DNA of 64,000 bases. Source: Budorcas taxicolor (lineage: Eukaryota > Chordata > Mammalia > Artiodactyla > Bovidae). The position numbers and the translations under genes are program-made. The stretch is from assembly GCF_023091745.1 (NCBI RefSeq), contig NC_068935.1, positions 18,769,775 through 18,833,774 of the forward strand, in the 5' to 3' direction. Below the pieces are notes generated by a model, which was given only the letters and a program-made list of their open reading frames with translations, was not told the DNA's origin and ran no database searches. Below are positions 1 through 10,989 of the stretch, piece after piece; within the stretch, counting starts at the first letter, position 1, and every line of letters starts with the position of its first letter.

Positions 1-863
1 AGCTCCTCTTCACTTTCTGCCATAAGGGTGGTGTCATCTGCATATCTGAGGTTATTGATATTTCTCCCGGCAATCTTGATTCCAGCTTGTGTTTCTTCCA
101 GTCCAGCATTCCTCATGATGTACTCTGCATAAAAGTTAAATAAGCAGGGTGACAATATACAGCCTTGATGTACTCCTTTTCCTATTGGGAACCAGTCTGT
201 TGTTCCATGTTCAGTTCTAACTATTGCTTCCTGATCTGCATACAGATTTCTCAAGAGGCAGGTTAGGTGGTCTGCTATTCCCATCTCTTTCAGAATTTTC
301 CACAGTTGATTGTGATCCACACAGTCAAAGGCTTTGGCATAGTCAATGAAGCAGAAATAGATGTTTTTCTGGAACTCTCTTGCTTTTTCCATGATCCAGC
401 GGATGTTGGCAATTTGATCTCTGGTTCCTCTGCCTTTTCTAAAACCAGCATGAACATCAGGGAGTTCATGGTTCACGTATTGCTGAAGCCTGGCTTGGAG
501 AATTTTGAGCATTACTTTACTAGCATGTGAGATGAGTGCAATTGTACGGTAGTTTGAGCATTCTTTTGCATTGCCTTTCTTTGGGATTGGAATGAAAACT
601 GACCTTTTCCAGTCCTGTGGCCACTGCTGAGTTTTCCAAATTTGCTGGCATATTGAGTGCAGCACTTTCACAGCATCATCTTTCAGGATTTGAAACAGCT
701 CAACTGGAATTCCATCATCTCCACTAGCTTTGTTCGTAGTGATGCTTTCTAAGGCCCACTTGACTTCACATTCCAAGATGTCTGGCTCTAGATTAGTGAT
801 CACATCGTCATGATTATCTGGGTCATGAAGATATTTTTTGTACACTTCTTCCGTGTATTCTTG

Positions 864-1367
864 TCACCTCTTCTTCATATCTTCTGCTTCTGTTAGGTCC
901 ATACCATTTCTGTACTTTATCGAGCCCATCTTTGCATGAAATGTTCCATTGCTATCTCTAATTTTCTTGATGAGATCTCTAGTCTTTCCCATTCTGTTGT
1001 TTTCCTTTATTTCTTTGCATTGATCGCTGAGGAAGGCTTCCTTATCTCTTCTTGCTATTCTTTGGAACTCTGCATTCAGATGCTTATATCTTTCCTTTTC
1101 TCCTTTGCTTTTCATCTCTCTTATTTTCATAGCTATTTGTGAGGCCTCCCCAGACAGCCATTTCGCTTTTTTACATTTCTTTTCCATGGGGATGGTCTTG
1201 ATCCCTGTCTCCTGTACAATGTCACGAACCTCAGTCCATGTTTCATCAGGCACTCTATCTATCAGATCTAGGCCCTTAAATCTATTTCTCACTTCCACTG
1301 TATAATCATAAGGAGTTTGATTTAGGTTATACCTGAATGGTCTAGTGGTTTTCCCTACTTTCTTCAA
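864..1367 (-). pseudogene. BovB ORF remnant: region between endonuclease and RT
   Basis: This is a 167-codon stretch of the BovB polyprotein between the endonuclease and the reverse transcriptase. It is rich in Lys, Arg and Glu and contains blocks such as GMDLTEAEDMKKR. It ends at a TGA where other copies in this window read Trp (KKRWQEYTE). That nonsense change separates it from the RT domain to its left, which is itself no longer one open frame. Confidence 0.8.
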
Positions 1368-1879
1368 TTTAAGTCTGAATTTGGCAATAGGGAGTTCATG
1401 ATCTGAGCCACAGTCAGTTCCTGGTCTTGTTTTTGTTGACTCTATAGAGCTTCTCTATCTTTGGCTGCAAAGAATATAATCAATCTGATTTTGGTGTTGA
1501 CCATCTGGTGATGTCCACGTGTAGAGTATTTTCTTGTGTTGTTGGAAGAGGGTGTTTGCTATGACCAGTCCATTATCTTGGCAAAACTCTATTAGTCTTT
1601 GCCCTGCTTCATTCTGCATTCCAAGGCCAAATTTGCCTGTTACTCCAGGTGTTTCTTGACTTCCTACTTTTGCATTCCAGTCCCCTATAATGAAAAGGAC
1701 ATCTTTTTTTGGGTGTTAGTTCTAAAAGGTCTTATAGGTCTTCATAAAACCGTTCAACTTCAGCTTCTTCAGCATTACTGGTTGGGGCATAGACTTGGAT
1801 AACTGTGATATTGAATGGTTTGCCTTGGAGACGAAGAGATCATTCTGTCGTTTCTGAGACTGCATCCAAGTACTGCATT

Positions 1880-2593
1880 TCAGACTCTTTTGTTGACCAT
1901 GATGGCTACTCCATTTCTTCCGAGGGATTCCTGCCCACAGTAGTAGATATAATGGTCATCTGAGTTAAATTCACCCATTCCAGTCCATTTCAGTTCACTG
2001 ATTCCTAGAATGTCGACGTTCACCCTTGCCATCTCTTGTTTGACCACTTCCAATTTGCCTTGATTCATGGACCTGACATTCCAGTTTCCTGTGCAATATT
2101 GCTCTTTACAGCATCGGATCTTGCTTCTATCACCAGTCACATCCACAACTGGGTATTGTTTTTGCTTTGGCTCCATCCCTTCTTTCTTTCTGGAGTTATT
2201 TCTCCACTGATCTCCAGTAGCATATTGGGCACCTAATGATCTGGGGAGTTCCTCTTTTGGTATCCTATCATTTTGCCTTTTCATACTGTTCATGGGGTTC
2301 TCAAGGCAAGAATATTGAAGCGGCTTGCCATTCCCTTCTCCAGTGGACCACATTCTGTCAGACCTCTCCACCATGCCCCGCCAGTCTTGGGTTGCCCTGC
2401 AGGCATGGCTTGGTTTCATTGAGTTAGACAAGGCTGTGGTCCTAGTGTGATTAGATTGACTAGTTTTCTGTGAGTATGGTTTCAGTGTGTCTGCCCTCTG
2501 ATGCCCTCTTGCAACACCTACCATCTTACTTGGGTTTCTCTTACTTTGGGTGTGGGGTATCTCTTCACGGCTGCTCCAGCAAAGCACAGCCAC
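1880..2593 (-). pseudogene. BovB ORF remnant: leader and N-terminal endonuclease
   Basis: This is a 237-codon open stretch. About the first 120 residues are leader-derived. From about residue 165 it reads as the start of the APE-like endonuclease, with NWNVRSMNQGK followed by the ISELKWTGMGEF block that carries the conserved acidic residue of the family. It ends just after AIMVNKRV, where a stop cuts off the rest. The RTE endonuclease would nick target DNA to start target-primed reverse transcription; this fragment lacks the C-terminal catalytic half in frame. It belongs to the inverted half of the copy at 1-3079. Confidence 0.85.
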
Positions 2594-2638
2594 TGCTCCT
2601 TACCTTGGACGAGCGGTATCTCCTTACTGCCGCCGTTC

Positions 2639-3079
2639 GCTATGGTTTTCCAGTAGTCATGTTTCGATGCGAGAGTTGGACTGTGAAGAAGGCTGAGCGC
2701 CGAAGAATTGATGCTTTTGAACTGTGGTGTTGGAGAAGACTCTTGAGAGTCCCTTGGACTGCAAGGAGATCCAACCAGTCTATTCTAAAAGAGATCAGTC
2801 CTGGGTGTTCTTTGGAAGGAATGATGCTAAAGCTGAAACTCCAGTACTTTGGCAACCTCATGCGAAGAGTTGACTCATTGGAAAAGACTCTGATGCTGGG
2901 AGGGATTGAGGGCAGGAGGAGAAGGGGACGACAGAGGATGAGATGGCTGTATGGCATCACCGACTTGATGGACGTGAGTTTGAGTGAACTCCAGGAGTTG
3001 GTGATAGACAGGGAGGCCTGGTGTGCTGCAATTCATGGGGTCACAAAGAGTCAGACACGACTGAGTGACTGAACTGAAC
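2639..3079 (+). mobile_element. BovB LINE, 3' end of the inverted copy
   Basis: This holds the last part of the BovB frame, from just before the CESWTVKKAE motif to the end, and finishes in the short TGAAC-type repeats that close BovB copies. It faces opposite to the 5' part on its left. The switch lies at about 2638-2641, where only a base or two could be shared between the arms. Confidence 0.9.
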
Positions 3080-3392
3080 ATAAATGTTGAGATTATTAAT
3101 GACTTTTCTTTCTCTAATACTTTTATTTTCTTCTGAATGTTGAAAAATGACATCTATTTTTAAATAGAAAAAAATCACACTGATGTAAACTTTGCTTAGG
3201 GCATCTGATAATTGACAATGCAGTCTACTAGACATATTAAACAACCATATGTATAACATTTCCGTGTTCTAGCCTTCGATTAGCTTATATCATTCAAAGT
3301 TAAACTATCTGGACTACATTAACTTAGCATGTATAAAAAAAACTTATATTGAGATATAATTTAATGTTTGCCCTATTCCTTTACAGAGGGTT
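3079..3392. other. Unique A+T-rich spacer
   Basis: This spacer separates the two neighbouring BovB copies. I see no gene or recognisable repeat in it. Confidence 0.6.
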
Positions 3393-3401
3393 AATAGAGA
3401 A

Positions 3402-4781
3402 ATGCCGAACATGGTTCTTCAAAGAAACGCAAAAAAACCAAAATGGCTATCTGGGGAGGCCTTACAAATAGCTGTGAAAAGAAGAGAGGTGAAAAGCAAA
3501 GGAGAAAAGGAAAGATATAAGCATCTGAATGCAGAGTTCCAAAGAATGGCAAGAAGAGATAAGAAAGCCTTCCTCAGCGATCAATGCAAAGAAATAAAGG
3601 AAAACAACAGAATGGGAAAGACTAGGGATCTCATCAAGAAAATTAGAGATAGCAACGGAACATTTCATGCAAAGATGGGCTCAATAAAGGACAGAAATGA
3701 TATGGACCTAACAGAAGCAGAAGATATGAAGAAGAGGTGGCAAGAATACACGGAATAAGTGTACAAAAAATATCTTCATGACCCAGATAATCATGATGAT
3801 GTGATCACTAATCTAGAGTCAGACATTTTGGAATGTGAAGTCAAGTGGGCCTTAGAAAGCATCACTACGAACAAAGCTAGTGGAGATGATGGAATTCCAG
3901 TTGAGCTGTTTCAAATCCTGAAAGATGATGCTGTGAAAGTGCTGCACTCAATATGCCAGCAAATTTGGAAAACTCAGCAGTGGCCACAGGACTGGAAAAG
4001 CTCAGTTTTCATTCCAGCCCCAAAGAAAGGCAATGCAAAAGAATGCTCAAACTACTGCACAATTGCACTCATCTCACATGCTAGTAAAGTAATGCTCAAA
4101 ATTCTCCAAGCCAGGCTTCAGCAATACGTGAACCGTGAACTCCCTGATGTTCATGCTGGTTTTAGAAAAGGCAGAGGAACCAGAGATCAAATTGCCAACA
4201 TCCGCTGGATCATGGAAAAAGCAAGAGAGTTCCAGAAAAACATCTATTTCTGCTTCATTGACAATGCCAAATCCTTTGACTGTGTGGATCACAATCAACT
4301 GTGGAAAATTCTGAAAGAGATGGGAATACCACACCACCTAACATGCCTCTTGAGAAATCTGTATGCAGGTCAGGAAGCAACAGTTAGAACTGGACATGGA
4401 ACAACAGACTGGTTCCAAATAGGAAAAGGAGTACGTCAAGGCTGTATATTGTCATCCTGCTTATTTAACTTCTATGCAGAGTACATCATGAGAAACGCTG
4501 GACTGGAAGAAACACAAGCTGGAATCAAGATTGCCGGGAGAAATATCAATAACCTCAGATATGCAGATGACACCACCCTTATGGCAGAAAGTGAAGAGGA
4601 ACTCAAAAGCCTCTTGATGAAAGTGAAAGAGGAGAGTGAAAAAGTTGGCTTAAAGCTCAACATTCAGAAAACTAAGATCATGGCATCCGGTCCCATCACT
4701 TCATGGGAAATAGGTGGGGAAACAGTGGAAACAGTGTCAGACTTTATTTTTGGTGGGCTCCAAAATCACTGCAGATGGTGA
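3402..4781 (+). pseudogene. BovB ORF remnant: linker plus reverse transcriptase
   Basis: Two abutting open blocks in one frame are separated by a TAA at 3756-3758, where other copies read a Glu codon. The second block (340 codons from 3759) is an almost complete RT domain. It has the palm motif FIDNAKSFD with its catalytic Asp at residue 168, the GVRQGCILS block at about 224-232, and YADD at 268-271. Two palm residues differ from other copies here: N for Y after the catalytic Asp, and S for P after CILS. A frameshift near 4752, in the TVSDFIF region, ends the frame. The enzyme would copy element RNA into DNA at a nicked target, but this copy cannot make it. Confidence 0.88.
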
Positions 4782-5347
4782 CTGCAGCCATGAAATTAAA
4801 AGACGCTTACTCCTTGGGAGAAAAGTTATGACCAACCTAGATAGTATATTCAAAAGCAGAGACATTACTTTGCCAACTAAGGTCTGTCTAGTCAAGGCTA
4901 TGGTTTTTCCTGTGGTCATGTATGGATGTGAGAGTTGGACTGTGAAGGCTGAGCGCTGAAGAATTGATGCTTTTGAACTGTGGCGTTGGAGAAGACTCTT
5001 GAGAGTCCCTTGGACTGCAAGGAGATCCAACCAGTCCATTCTGAAGGAGATCAACCCTGGGGTTTCTTTGAAAGGAATGATGCTAAAGCTGAAGCTCCAG
5101 TACTTTGGCCACCTCATGCGAAGAGTTGTCTCATTGGAAAAGACTCTGATGCTGGGAGGGATTGCGGGCAGGTGGAGAAGGGGACGACTGAGGATGAGAT
5201 GGCTGGAAGGCATCACTGACTCGATGGTCGTGAGTCTGAGTGAACTCCAGGAGGTGGTGATGGACAGGGAGGCCTGGCGTGCTACAACTCATGGGGTCGC
5301 AAAGATTCGGACATGACTGAGCGACTGAACTGAACTGAACTGAACTG
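3421..5347 (+). mobile_element. BovB LINE, 5'-truncated, with 28-bp TSD
   Basis: This BovB lacks its 5' leader and endonuclease. It runs from the inter-domain region through the RT and C-terminal domain and ends in TGAAC repeats. It is bracketed by 3393-3420 and 5348-5375, which match at 25 of 28 positions; all three differences are transitions. The TSD fixes both ends. Its left 1.2 kb is an inverted match to bases 1-1175. Confidence 0.93.
4898..5316 (+). pseudogene. BovB ORF remnant: C-terminal domain
   Basis: This is the C-terminal end of the BovB polyprotein, from PVVMYGCESWTVK through RVPWTARRSNQSILKEI to the REAW block. It is spread over at least two frames: TGA at 4957-4959 follows the CESWTVKAER region, and the later part is open only from about 4999. 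The function of this domain is not well defined in the family. Confidence 0.8.
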
Positions 5348-5582
5348 AATAGAGAAATGCCAAATATGATTCTTCTTTCTTCTATGAAACCAAGATTACA
5401 GTTGGTGTCTTTGTACCACCCAAAATGTACTTTATGCAAACATCCCATCATTAATACCATTTGACTAAGTGGGAGGCAGATGAAACTGTACTTTTCTCTT
5501 GCCAGCCAATGGAAAGCTCTTTTTATCTTTTCAGGAAGCATACACCAACTTAGAAACATGAATACTGTAATGTACCAACCTT

Positions 5583-5803
5583 TGTGCATGCTCAGTCACT
5601 CAATTGTATCTGACTCTCTGAGACCCCATCAACTATAGCCCACCAGGTCCCTCTGTCCATGGAATTTTCCAGGCAAGAACACTGGAGTGTGTTGCCATTC
5701 CCTTCTCTAGGGGATCTTCCTGACCCAGGGATGGAACCTACATCTCTTGCATCTCCTGCATTGACAGGTGGATTCTTTACCACTGAGCCACCTGGGAAGC
5801 CCC
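5583..5803 (-). mobile_element. Bov-tA SINE
   Basis: Reading the minus strand gives the usual order: a tRNA-like head starting at the GGCTTCCCAGGTGGCTCAG motif, then the unrelated body and the 3' end near 5583. The head carries a small internal duplication around 5735-5765. Confidence 0.88.
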
Positions 5804-5924
5804 ATGATACCAAATCAGGCGTTAAAAATATGTACCCTTTCTATTTTGGTCAGGTGGCCTCTATGTTTTGTTTCAGCTTTTAAAAAGTTATCTTGCAACT
5901 ATTCTTTCCTATATGCTGTGATGT

Positions 5925-6371
5925 GCTGAGCTTAGTCACTCAGTGGTGTCCGACTCTTTGTGACCCTATGGACTGTTGCCTGCCAGGTGCTTTTGTCCAT
6001 GGGGATTCTCCAGGCAAGAATACTGGGGTAGGTTCCCATGCCTTCCTCCAGGGGATCTTCCCAACCCAGGGATTGAACCCAGGTCTCTCACACTGCAGGT
6101 GGATTCTTTACCATCTTAGTCAACAGGGAAGGCCAAGAATACTGGAGTGGGAAGTGTATCACTTCCCCAGGGGATCTTCCCAACGCAGTGATTGAACCCA
6201 GGTCTCTCACACTGCAGGTGGATTCTTTACCATCTGAGTCAACAGGGAAGCCCAAGAATACTGGAGTGGGTAGCCTATCACTTCCCCCGGGGATCTTCCT
6301 GACCCAGGAATCGAACCAGGGTCTCCTGCATTGCAGGTGCATTCCTTACCAGCTGATCTACCAGGGAATCC
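5925..6371 (-). mobile_element. ART2-like Bov-tA SINE with three tandem 119-bp units
   Basis: This is a Bov-tA body followed by three head-type units at 6015-6133, 6134-6252 and 6253-6371. Each begins CAAGAATACTGG and ends in the tRNA-like head start. Units 1 and 2 are more alike than either is to unit 3. Compound elements of this kind are known in bovids as ART2/ART2A. Confidence 0.8.
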
Positions 6372-6510
6372 CATTCTTTCATATAGAACCTATATCTAAT
6401 CTTTTTAGAAGTAGCAGGCTATAAATCTTAAATGAGTAAAATACCTTTTGCAAAGACCTTTGTGACAATCATAAAAGTCCCGGTGTGCTCCAATTACCTA
6501 AAGACAGAGC

Positions 6511-6722
6511 CTTGGTTTCCCTGATGGCTCAGACAGTAACGAATGTGCCTGCAATTCAGGAGACAGGTTCAATCCCTGGGTCAGGAAGATCCCCTGGAGG
6601 AGGAAATGGCAACCCACTCCAGTATTCTTGCCTGGAGAATCCCTTGGACAGAAGAGCCTGGCAGACTCTTCTGGGGTCGCAAAGAGTTGGACATGACTGA
6701 GCGACTAACACTTTCACTTTCA
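6511..6722 (+). mobile_element. Bov-tA SINE
   Basis: This is a full-length-looking copy on the plus strand. The tRNA-like head starts at CTTGGTTTCCCTGATGGCTC and the 3' end is followed by TTTCACTTTCA. Confidence 0.88.
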
Positions 6723-6839
6723 TTTTTCTGGTTTCCCTTGCCCTCCCCCCTGCACAACCCCTTTTTCTCCCATCCTTTAGTTTGCTGTTTAGAAGGGAAG
6801 AATTCCTCTCAGAGAGTAGAGATCTTTAGTTCAGAGAGA

Positions 6840-6945
6840 GCGTGAATAACTCAACCAACATCACACAGTGAGCAATAGAACTGACCAGAAGCCAGGTCTC
6901 CTGACTTAGAGCACAGTTCACTCTCCATTAGACTATGAAGGCATT
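6840..6945 (-). mobile_element. MIR SINE fragment
   Basis: It contains the old mammalian MIR signature in reverse: a CACACAGTGAGCAATAGA-like block followed by the AGCCAGGTCTCCTGACT-like block. Confidence 0.6.
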
Positions 6946-7124
6946 CCAATCCTCCTGATAAGTCAGGGAAATCTAAGAATCATAGACATAAAGGCACATA
7001 TTTTTAACCTTCCTCACAAATTTCCTCTGGCTTAGCTTATTTAGGTTCTAGAATAACTTTAGTCCTAGACTCTATCTTTTAACTCCCAAAGAGTATACTG
7101 CCTGTCTTTGGAATTCTGAGTACA

Positions 7125-7345
7125 AAGTTCTTTATTCATTTACTCAGATCATCTCACATGTTGAGTGGCTGCCATGTGCAAAGCTGTGCATGCCATGCTA
7201 AGTCACTTCAGTTGTGTCCAACTCTTTGGGACCTCATGGACTGTAGCCCGTCAGGATCCTCTGTCCATGGGATTCGCCAGGGAAGAACACAGGAGTAGGT
7301 TGCTATTTCCTTCTCTACATGTGCAAAGCACTGGGCTTCTATTCA
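7125..7345 (-). mobile_element. L2-like 3' end interrupted by a SINE
   Basis: The two flanks of the SINE at 7185-7317 rejoin into the pattern of L2/MIR 3' ends: a TTTATTCATTTA block, then GCCATGTGCAAAGCACTGGGC. The family call is tentative. Confidence 0.4.
7185..7317 (-). mobile_element. Bov-tA SINE, truncated, with 12-bp TSD
   Basis: This copy lacks the tRNA-like head. A perfect direct repeat CATGTGCAAAGC at 7173-7184 and 7318-7329 brackets it, giving exact edges. Confidence 0.9.
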
Positions 7346-7384
7346 AGAGAAGGCACTGGCTTCCTCAAAGAACTGCTAGACACA

Positions 7385-7560
7385 AACTGGTGTTGTGAAC
7401 AGAACAGCGGATCTGGAGACCTGGGTTTTCATTCTGGTGCTGCCCTGGATTTGCTGTCCAGCTTTGTACAAAGTCACTTGACCCCACTCAGTTTCAAGTT
7501 TCACATCTGAAAATTAAGGTGATAATATCATTTGGCCTGTAGGAGAGTTACTCTAATTGC
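7385..7560 (+). mobile_element. MIR SINE fragment
   Basis: The sense-strand MIR order is visible: GGAGACCTGGGTTTTCATTC, then the CAAAGTCACTTGACC-like core, then the ACATCTGAAAATTAAGGTGA tail block. Confidence 0.75.
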
Positions 7561-7561
7561 T

Positions 7562-7773
7562 CTGTGTGCATATGTTAGTCACTTAGTCGTGTCTGACTCT
7601 GCAACTCCATGGACTGTAGCCTGCCAGGTTCCCCTGTCCATGGAATTCTCCAAGCAAGAATACTGGAGTGGGTTGACATTCCCTTCTCCAGGGAATCTTC
7701 CTGACCTGAGTATCAAACCTGAGTCTCCTGCACTAGAGGCAGATCCTTTACTGTCTGAGCCACCAGGGAAGCT
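7562..7773 (-). mobile_element. Bov-tA SINE
   Basis: This copy spans body and tRNA-like head on the minus strand and sits between two MIR fragments. The 162-codon plus-strand frame that crosses it is a chance frame through the SINE and the MIR. Confidence 0.88.
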
Positions 7774-7782
7774 ACCACTCAT

Positions 7783-7990
7783 TAAAAACTGTGTGCCACA
7801 CTGTCACAAAGCCCTCTGTGTGCACGATATCATCGAGTCTTTAGATGACCATGTTTACGATCAATACACTATTACTTCCCCTACTGTACTGATAAGAGCA
7901 CTAAAGCTGGAGAGATTAAGCTACATTCCCAAAGTAAGTAAGAAAGTCGTGGATCTGCGTTTGGATCAAAGTGGACTCCAGAGTTTCCAC
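7783..7990 (-). mobile_element. MIR SINE fragment
   Basis: Antisense MIR blocks are visible: an ACTGTGTGCCACACTGTC-like start, a CACTATTACTTCCCC-like middle and an AGCTGGAGAGATTAAG-like core. Confidence 0.7.
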
Positions 7991-9464
7991 AGCCAACACC
8001 ACTGGTCCCTCCCAACATAAAAAATAATTAAGAATATACCTTGAAAGGCATTAAGCTAATTTTAAAGCATTCTCATTTACTCTACTTCTACCTATCTGAA
8101 CTTCTAAGATGTGACTAGGTCTATTCTTCTGCTCATTCCTTTGCCTTGTCAAATAATCACCTCGAATGTCCAAGTGATAACCTGGAGGTGGAGGACTCAA
8201 GCCCTTCTGGTTGACTTTCACAGTAAAGAGGCTGTGGGTAGGCTCTGTAAGACCATGCTTCCTGTGTCTCAAAATTTCACTATCTTCTTCCTTGTCTTCA
8301 ATCTTTTGGGGACTCATCCTTCCTGGGAAGTTCAGAGGCCCATTTTCAGCCAAATACAAATGTTAGAAGCTTTTCTCCAAAGGAGAAAAACGAGCGAGAA
8401 TCTAGTCCCTTGGAAGATCCAGCTAACCCACCTTATAAAGCGGGCACAGAAGCCATGAAATGAACCAACCATTTCTCTCCCAAGGACTTTTGCCAGCCTT
8501 GGCACAGGCTGGTTCATTTGAAATATATAATTAAATATTCTTAACAACTCAATTCTTCCACCTCACTTTGATCAATAGTTCATTACCTAAGTCAGATGTG
8601 CCAAAAGAGGCAAACTCTTCAGCTCATTTTGTCCTATATTTGCATGAATATTATACACTGAATGTTACGCTTCTTTGAATTTCAAAAGAACTTCCTGGCC
8701 TCTTTTGACTACAACTTTAACAATTGAGCATAATGGAGTTACAGAAAGATATTTTCCCAGCTGAAGATCTCCAACCTCGCTGCTTTTGGACAGTAACAAA
8801 CTTTCATATAAGCCATAAATGGCTCATTCATCCACTGTGATGGCACTGTCCATAGTTCCTGGGTTCCTGAGCTGGTTTTCCCTCCTGTGAGAGCAAGGTA
8901 ACTCTGGCTAATTAGCTACTAGCAAGTGGCAGCACCCACTTCCACTTTTCCTTGTGCAAATAGCTTTCTGCTATGAAAGCATTTCCTCCAGACCTCCTCA
9001 GATTCTACACCAGTTGAGTGAGTGTCTTTGACCATAATAGCATCGCCCTTCGTTCCATCCTGATGCCTAAAATGGGAGAGCAAACAGGCTACAGAGCATC
9101 TGCCTTGACCAACATGCTTATACTCAAACCAGCCCATGAATGAGAAAAAACCTTGGCTTCCTTGGGTAAAACAGTACCAGGCAGCAAGCAGCGGACATGA
9201 AACTCTATGATCCTTACACATTTCTTGAAGTTTTTTTGTTATTTTTTCCCCTCATTTTGCTTCTTCCAGTCCCATACCTACTCTTCTCTAGAACTCAACA
9301 GCACAATATGGGAATCCTGATTTCCTTTTACTTCAAAGGACTTTTTCCTGTTGTCAAAGTAATATTTGCCAATTGTGAAATCTTTGGAATAAATAGAAGT
9401 ATAAAAATGAACAAAAATAACAGTCATGAAACTACTACCCAGAGATAAAAAATTAGTTCCCTCT
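7991..9464. other. Unique sequence
   Basis: No gene, RNA or repeat is recognised here. Two overlapping frames of about 100 codons at 8051-8458 lie on opposite strands, match nothing I know and show no splice or coding context. Confidence 0.5.
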
Positions 9465-9473
9465 TGCACACCA

Positions 9474-9692
9474 TGTGTGTGCCTGCATGCTCGGTTGTGT
9501 CTGACTCTTTGCGACCCCATCGACTGCAGTCTGCCAGGCTGGCTCCTCTGTCCATGGGATTTTCCAGGCAAGAATACTGGAATGGGGTTTCCATGCCCTT
9601 CTCCAGGGGATATTCCCGACCCAGGGATCGAACCTTTTTCTCCTTCATTGGCAGGTGGGTTCTTTACCATTGAGCCACCTGGGAAGCCCCAC
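9474..9692 (-). mobile_element. Bov-tA SINE with 9-bp TSD
   Basis: This is a full copy on the minus strand. The repeat TGCACACCA at 9465-9473 and 9693-9701 brackets it. Confidence 0.9.
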
Positions 9693-9739
9693 TGCACACC
9701 AAGCATGAATATAAATTTCACATAGAAGAGAGAACTATG

Positions 9740-10810
9740 GGTAAAACCCCAAATTATGGAAGCAGTAGATAAAAGTATAAGCACATGGAGTAGGAAAGAT
9801 CTTCCTAGGAATAAGAAGAAATCCACAAGCCATAAAGGAAATAAATGACAGATCTGACTACACAAAATTTTAAAACTTCTATATGGGAAAATATGGCTTA
9901 TACAAAGTTTGAATGAAATGGCAGGCTGGGAAAACAATATGTGAAATACAAAAGGTTAATAACAACATTTGAAATAACAAAATGTTAATAAATAAGCTTT
10001 TGCAAATCAATAAGACAAGCAACCCAACTGAAAAAGAGCCAATTCACTGGAGAAATACAATTGAATTAGAAGTAATTGAAAGTATACTCCATTAACAGGA
10101 AAATCTCACAGCACAACTGAAACATGATTTCCTCTAGTAAACTGGCCCATGAATACAGTGATTAATAATACTTTTAGTGAAGGAATTAGAAATGGACATG
10201 CATACATATACGGTGGAAATATAAACTGATACTTTTTCTGGAAGGACAATTTGACAGTTTTTGCCAAGATTAAAACTGAACCTACACTTTGACTTGACAA
10301 TTATTCACAAATACTTGCTTAAGTGCTTTCAGGGATTCATTAATGGCTTACTTATAGTAATAACAAAAACTGGAAACAATCTAACTATCTACAAATAGGG
10401 ACTATCTAAACAAACCATAGCACACTCATATAGCTGGGTACTATGTAGGCATTAGAATGAATATGGTACTGTTACACCAAAATGTTCTGACATGGAAGGA
10501 TGTCCTGGACACACTGCTGAATAAAGCAAGTTATAAGGAAGCAAGTTATATATATATAATATCCAGTTTTCATTAAAAAAAATCCCTATAGATATGTATG
10601 TTTTGATAACACAGAGAGATAACAGCATGGAAGAAACAGAAAACTATTATTAATAGAATAATAGAAAACTATTATTAATAGTAACAGTCATCCCTGAGGT
10701 ATGGGAATGGGAGTTGAGAAAAACAGGTTCTTTATGAAGTTCAGATACTTTCACATCATCTTGTATAGTGAGTAGTATTCATTTCATAATTTAGGAAATT
10801 TCAAAATAAG
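9740..10810 (+). mobile_element. Old L1 (L1M-class) 3' end
   Basis: This reads as a degraded L1 3' region on the plus strand. It includes the AATTTGACAGTTTTTGCC-type block, the ACAAAAACTGGAAACAATCT block and the AATAAAGCAAGTTATA block typical of mammalian L1M elements. A local duplication of AGAAAACTATTATTAATAG occurs at about 10640-10685. No open frame survives. Confidence 0.7.
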
Positions 10811-10954
10811 CTAATATATGCATTTTCCAGGGCTATCACTTTCAATAAGGAGTGTTTGGTAGCATGAGAGTACATTACAAGGATCACTTATGCAACCATT
10901 TCCTACTGCTTCTAATGTCTTGTAGAGCTACAATATACATCTCGGTGCATGCAG

Positions 10955-10988
10955 TGTGTCTATGTGTGTGTGTGAGTGTGTATGTGTG
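10955..10988. repeat. Imperfect (TG)n microsatellite
   Basis: An interrupted TG run of about 34 bases. Confidence 0.8.
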
Positions 10989-10989
10989 C

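Larger units (their letters stand above)
1..2638 (-). mobile_element. BovB LINE, inverted 5' portion
   Basis: Read on the minus strand this runs from the BovB 5' leader (right edge, near 2638) through the APE-type endonuclease and into the reverse transcriptase, reaching the YADD catalytic region at the window's left edge. BovB is an RTE-clade non-LTR retrotransposon typical of ruminants. The 3' part of the same element follows directly but in the opposite orientation at 2639-3079. That order is what twin-primed reverse transcription (5' inversion) produces. The roughly 290 bases linking the two parts in an uninverted copy are absent here and probably lie left of base 1. The reading frame is broken by stops and frameshifts, so this copy is dead. 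Confidence 0.9.

Noticed and set aside
2470..3072. 200-codon frame that appears to be a fusion protein
   Set aside because: It crosses the inversion junction of a BovB. The first part is antisense leader and only the last 140 or so codons are BovB sequence.
4074..4337. 87-codon minus-strand frame (MVWYSHLF...) that recurs at several places in the window
   Set aside because: It is the antisense shadow of the BovB RT domain. It recurs only because BovB recurs.
5790..5803. Possible tRNA gene in the SINE heads
   Set aside because: The heads retain only diverged promoter boxes and do not form a complete cloverleaf. They belong to Bov-tA elements.
6015..6371. Regular direct repeats that might suggest a CRISPR-like or satellite array
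   Set aside because: The units are SINE heads with no variable spacers, and the genome is a mammal's.
7532..8020. 162-codon plus-strand frame
   Set aside because: It runs through a Bov-tA SINE in antisense and then a MIR fragment, so it is a chance frame.
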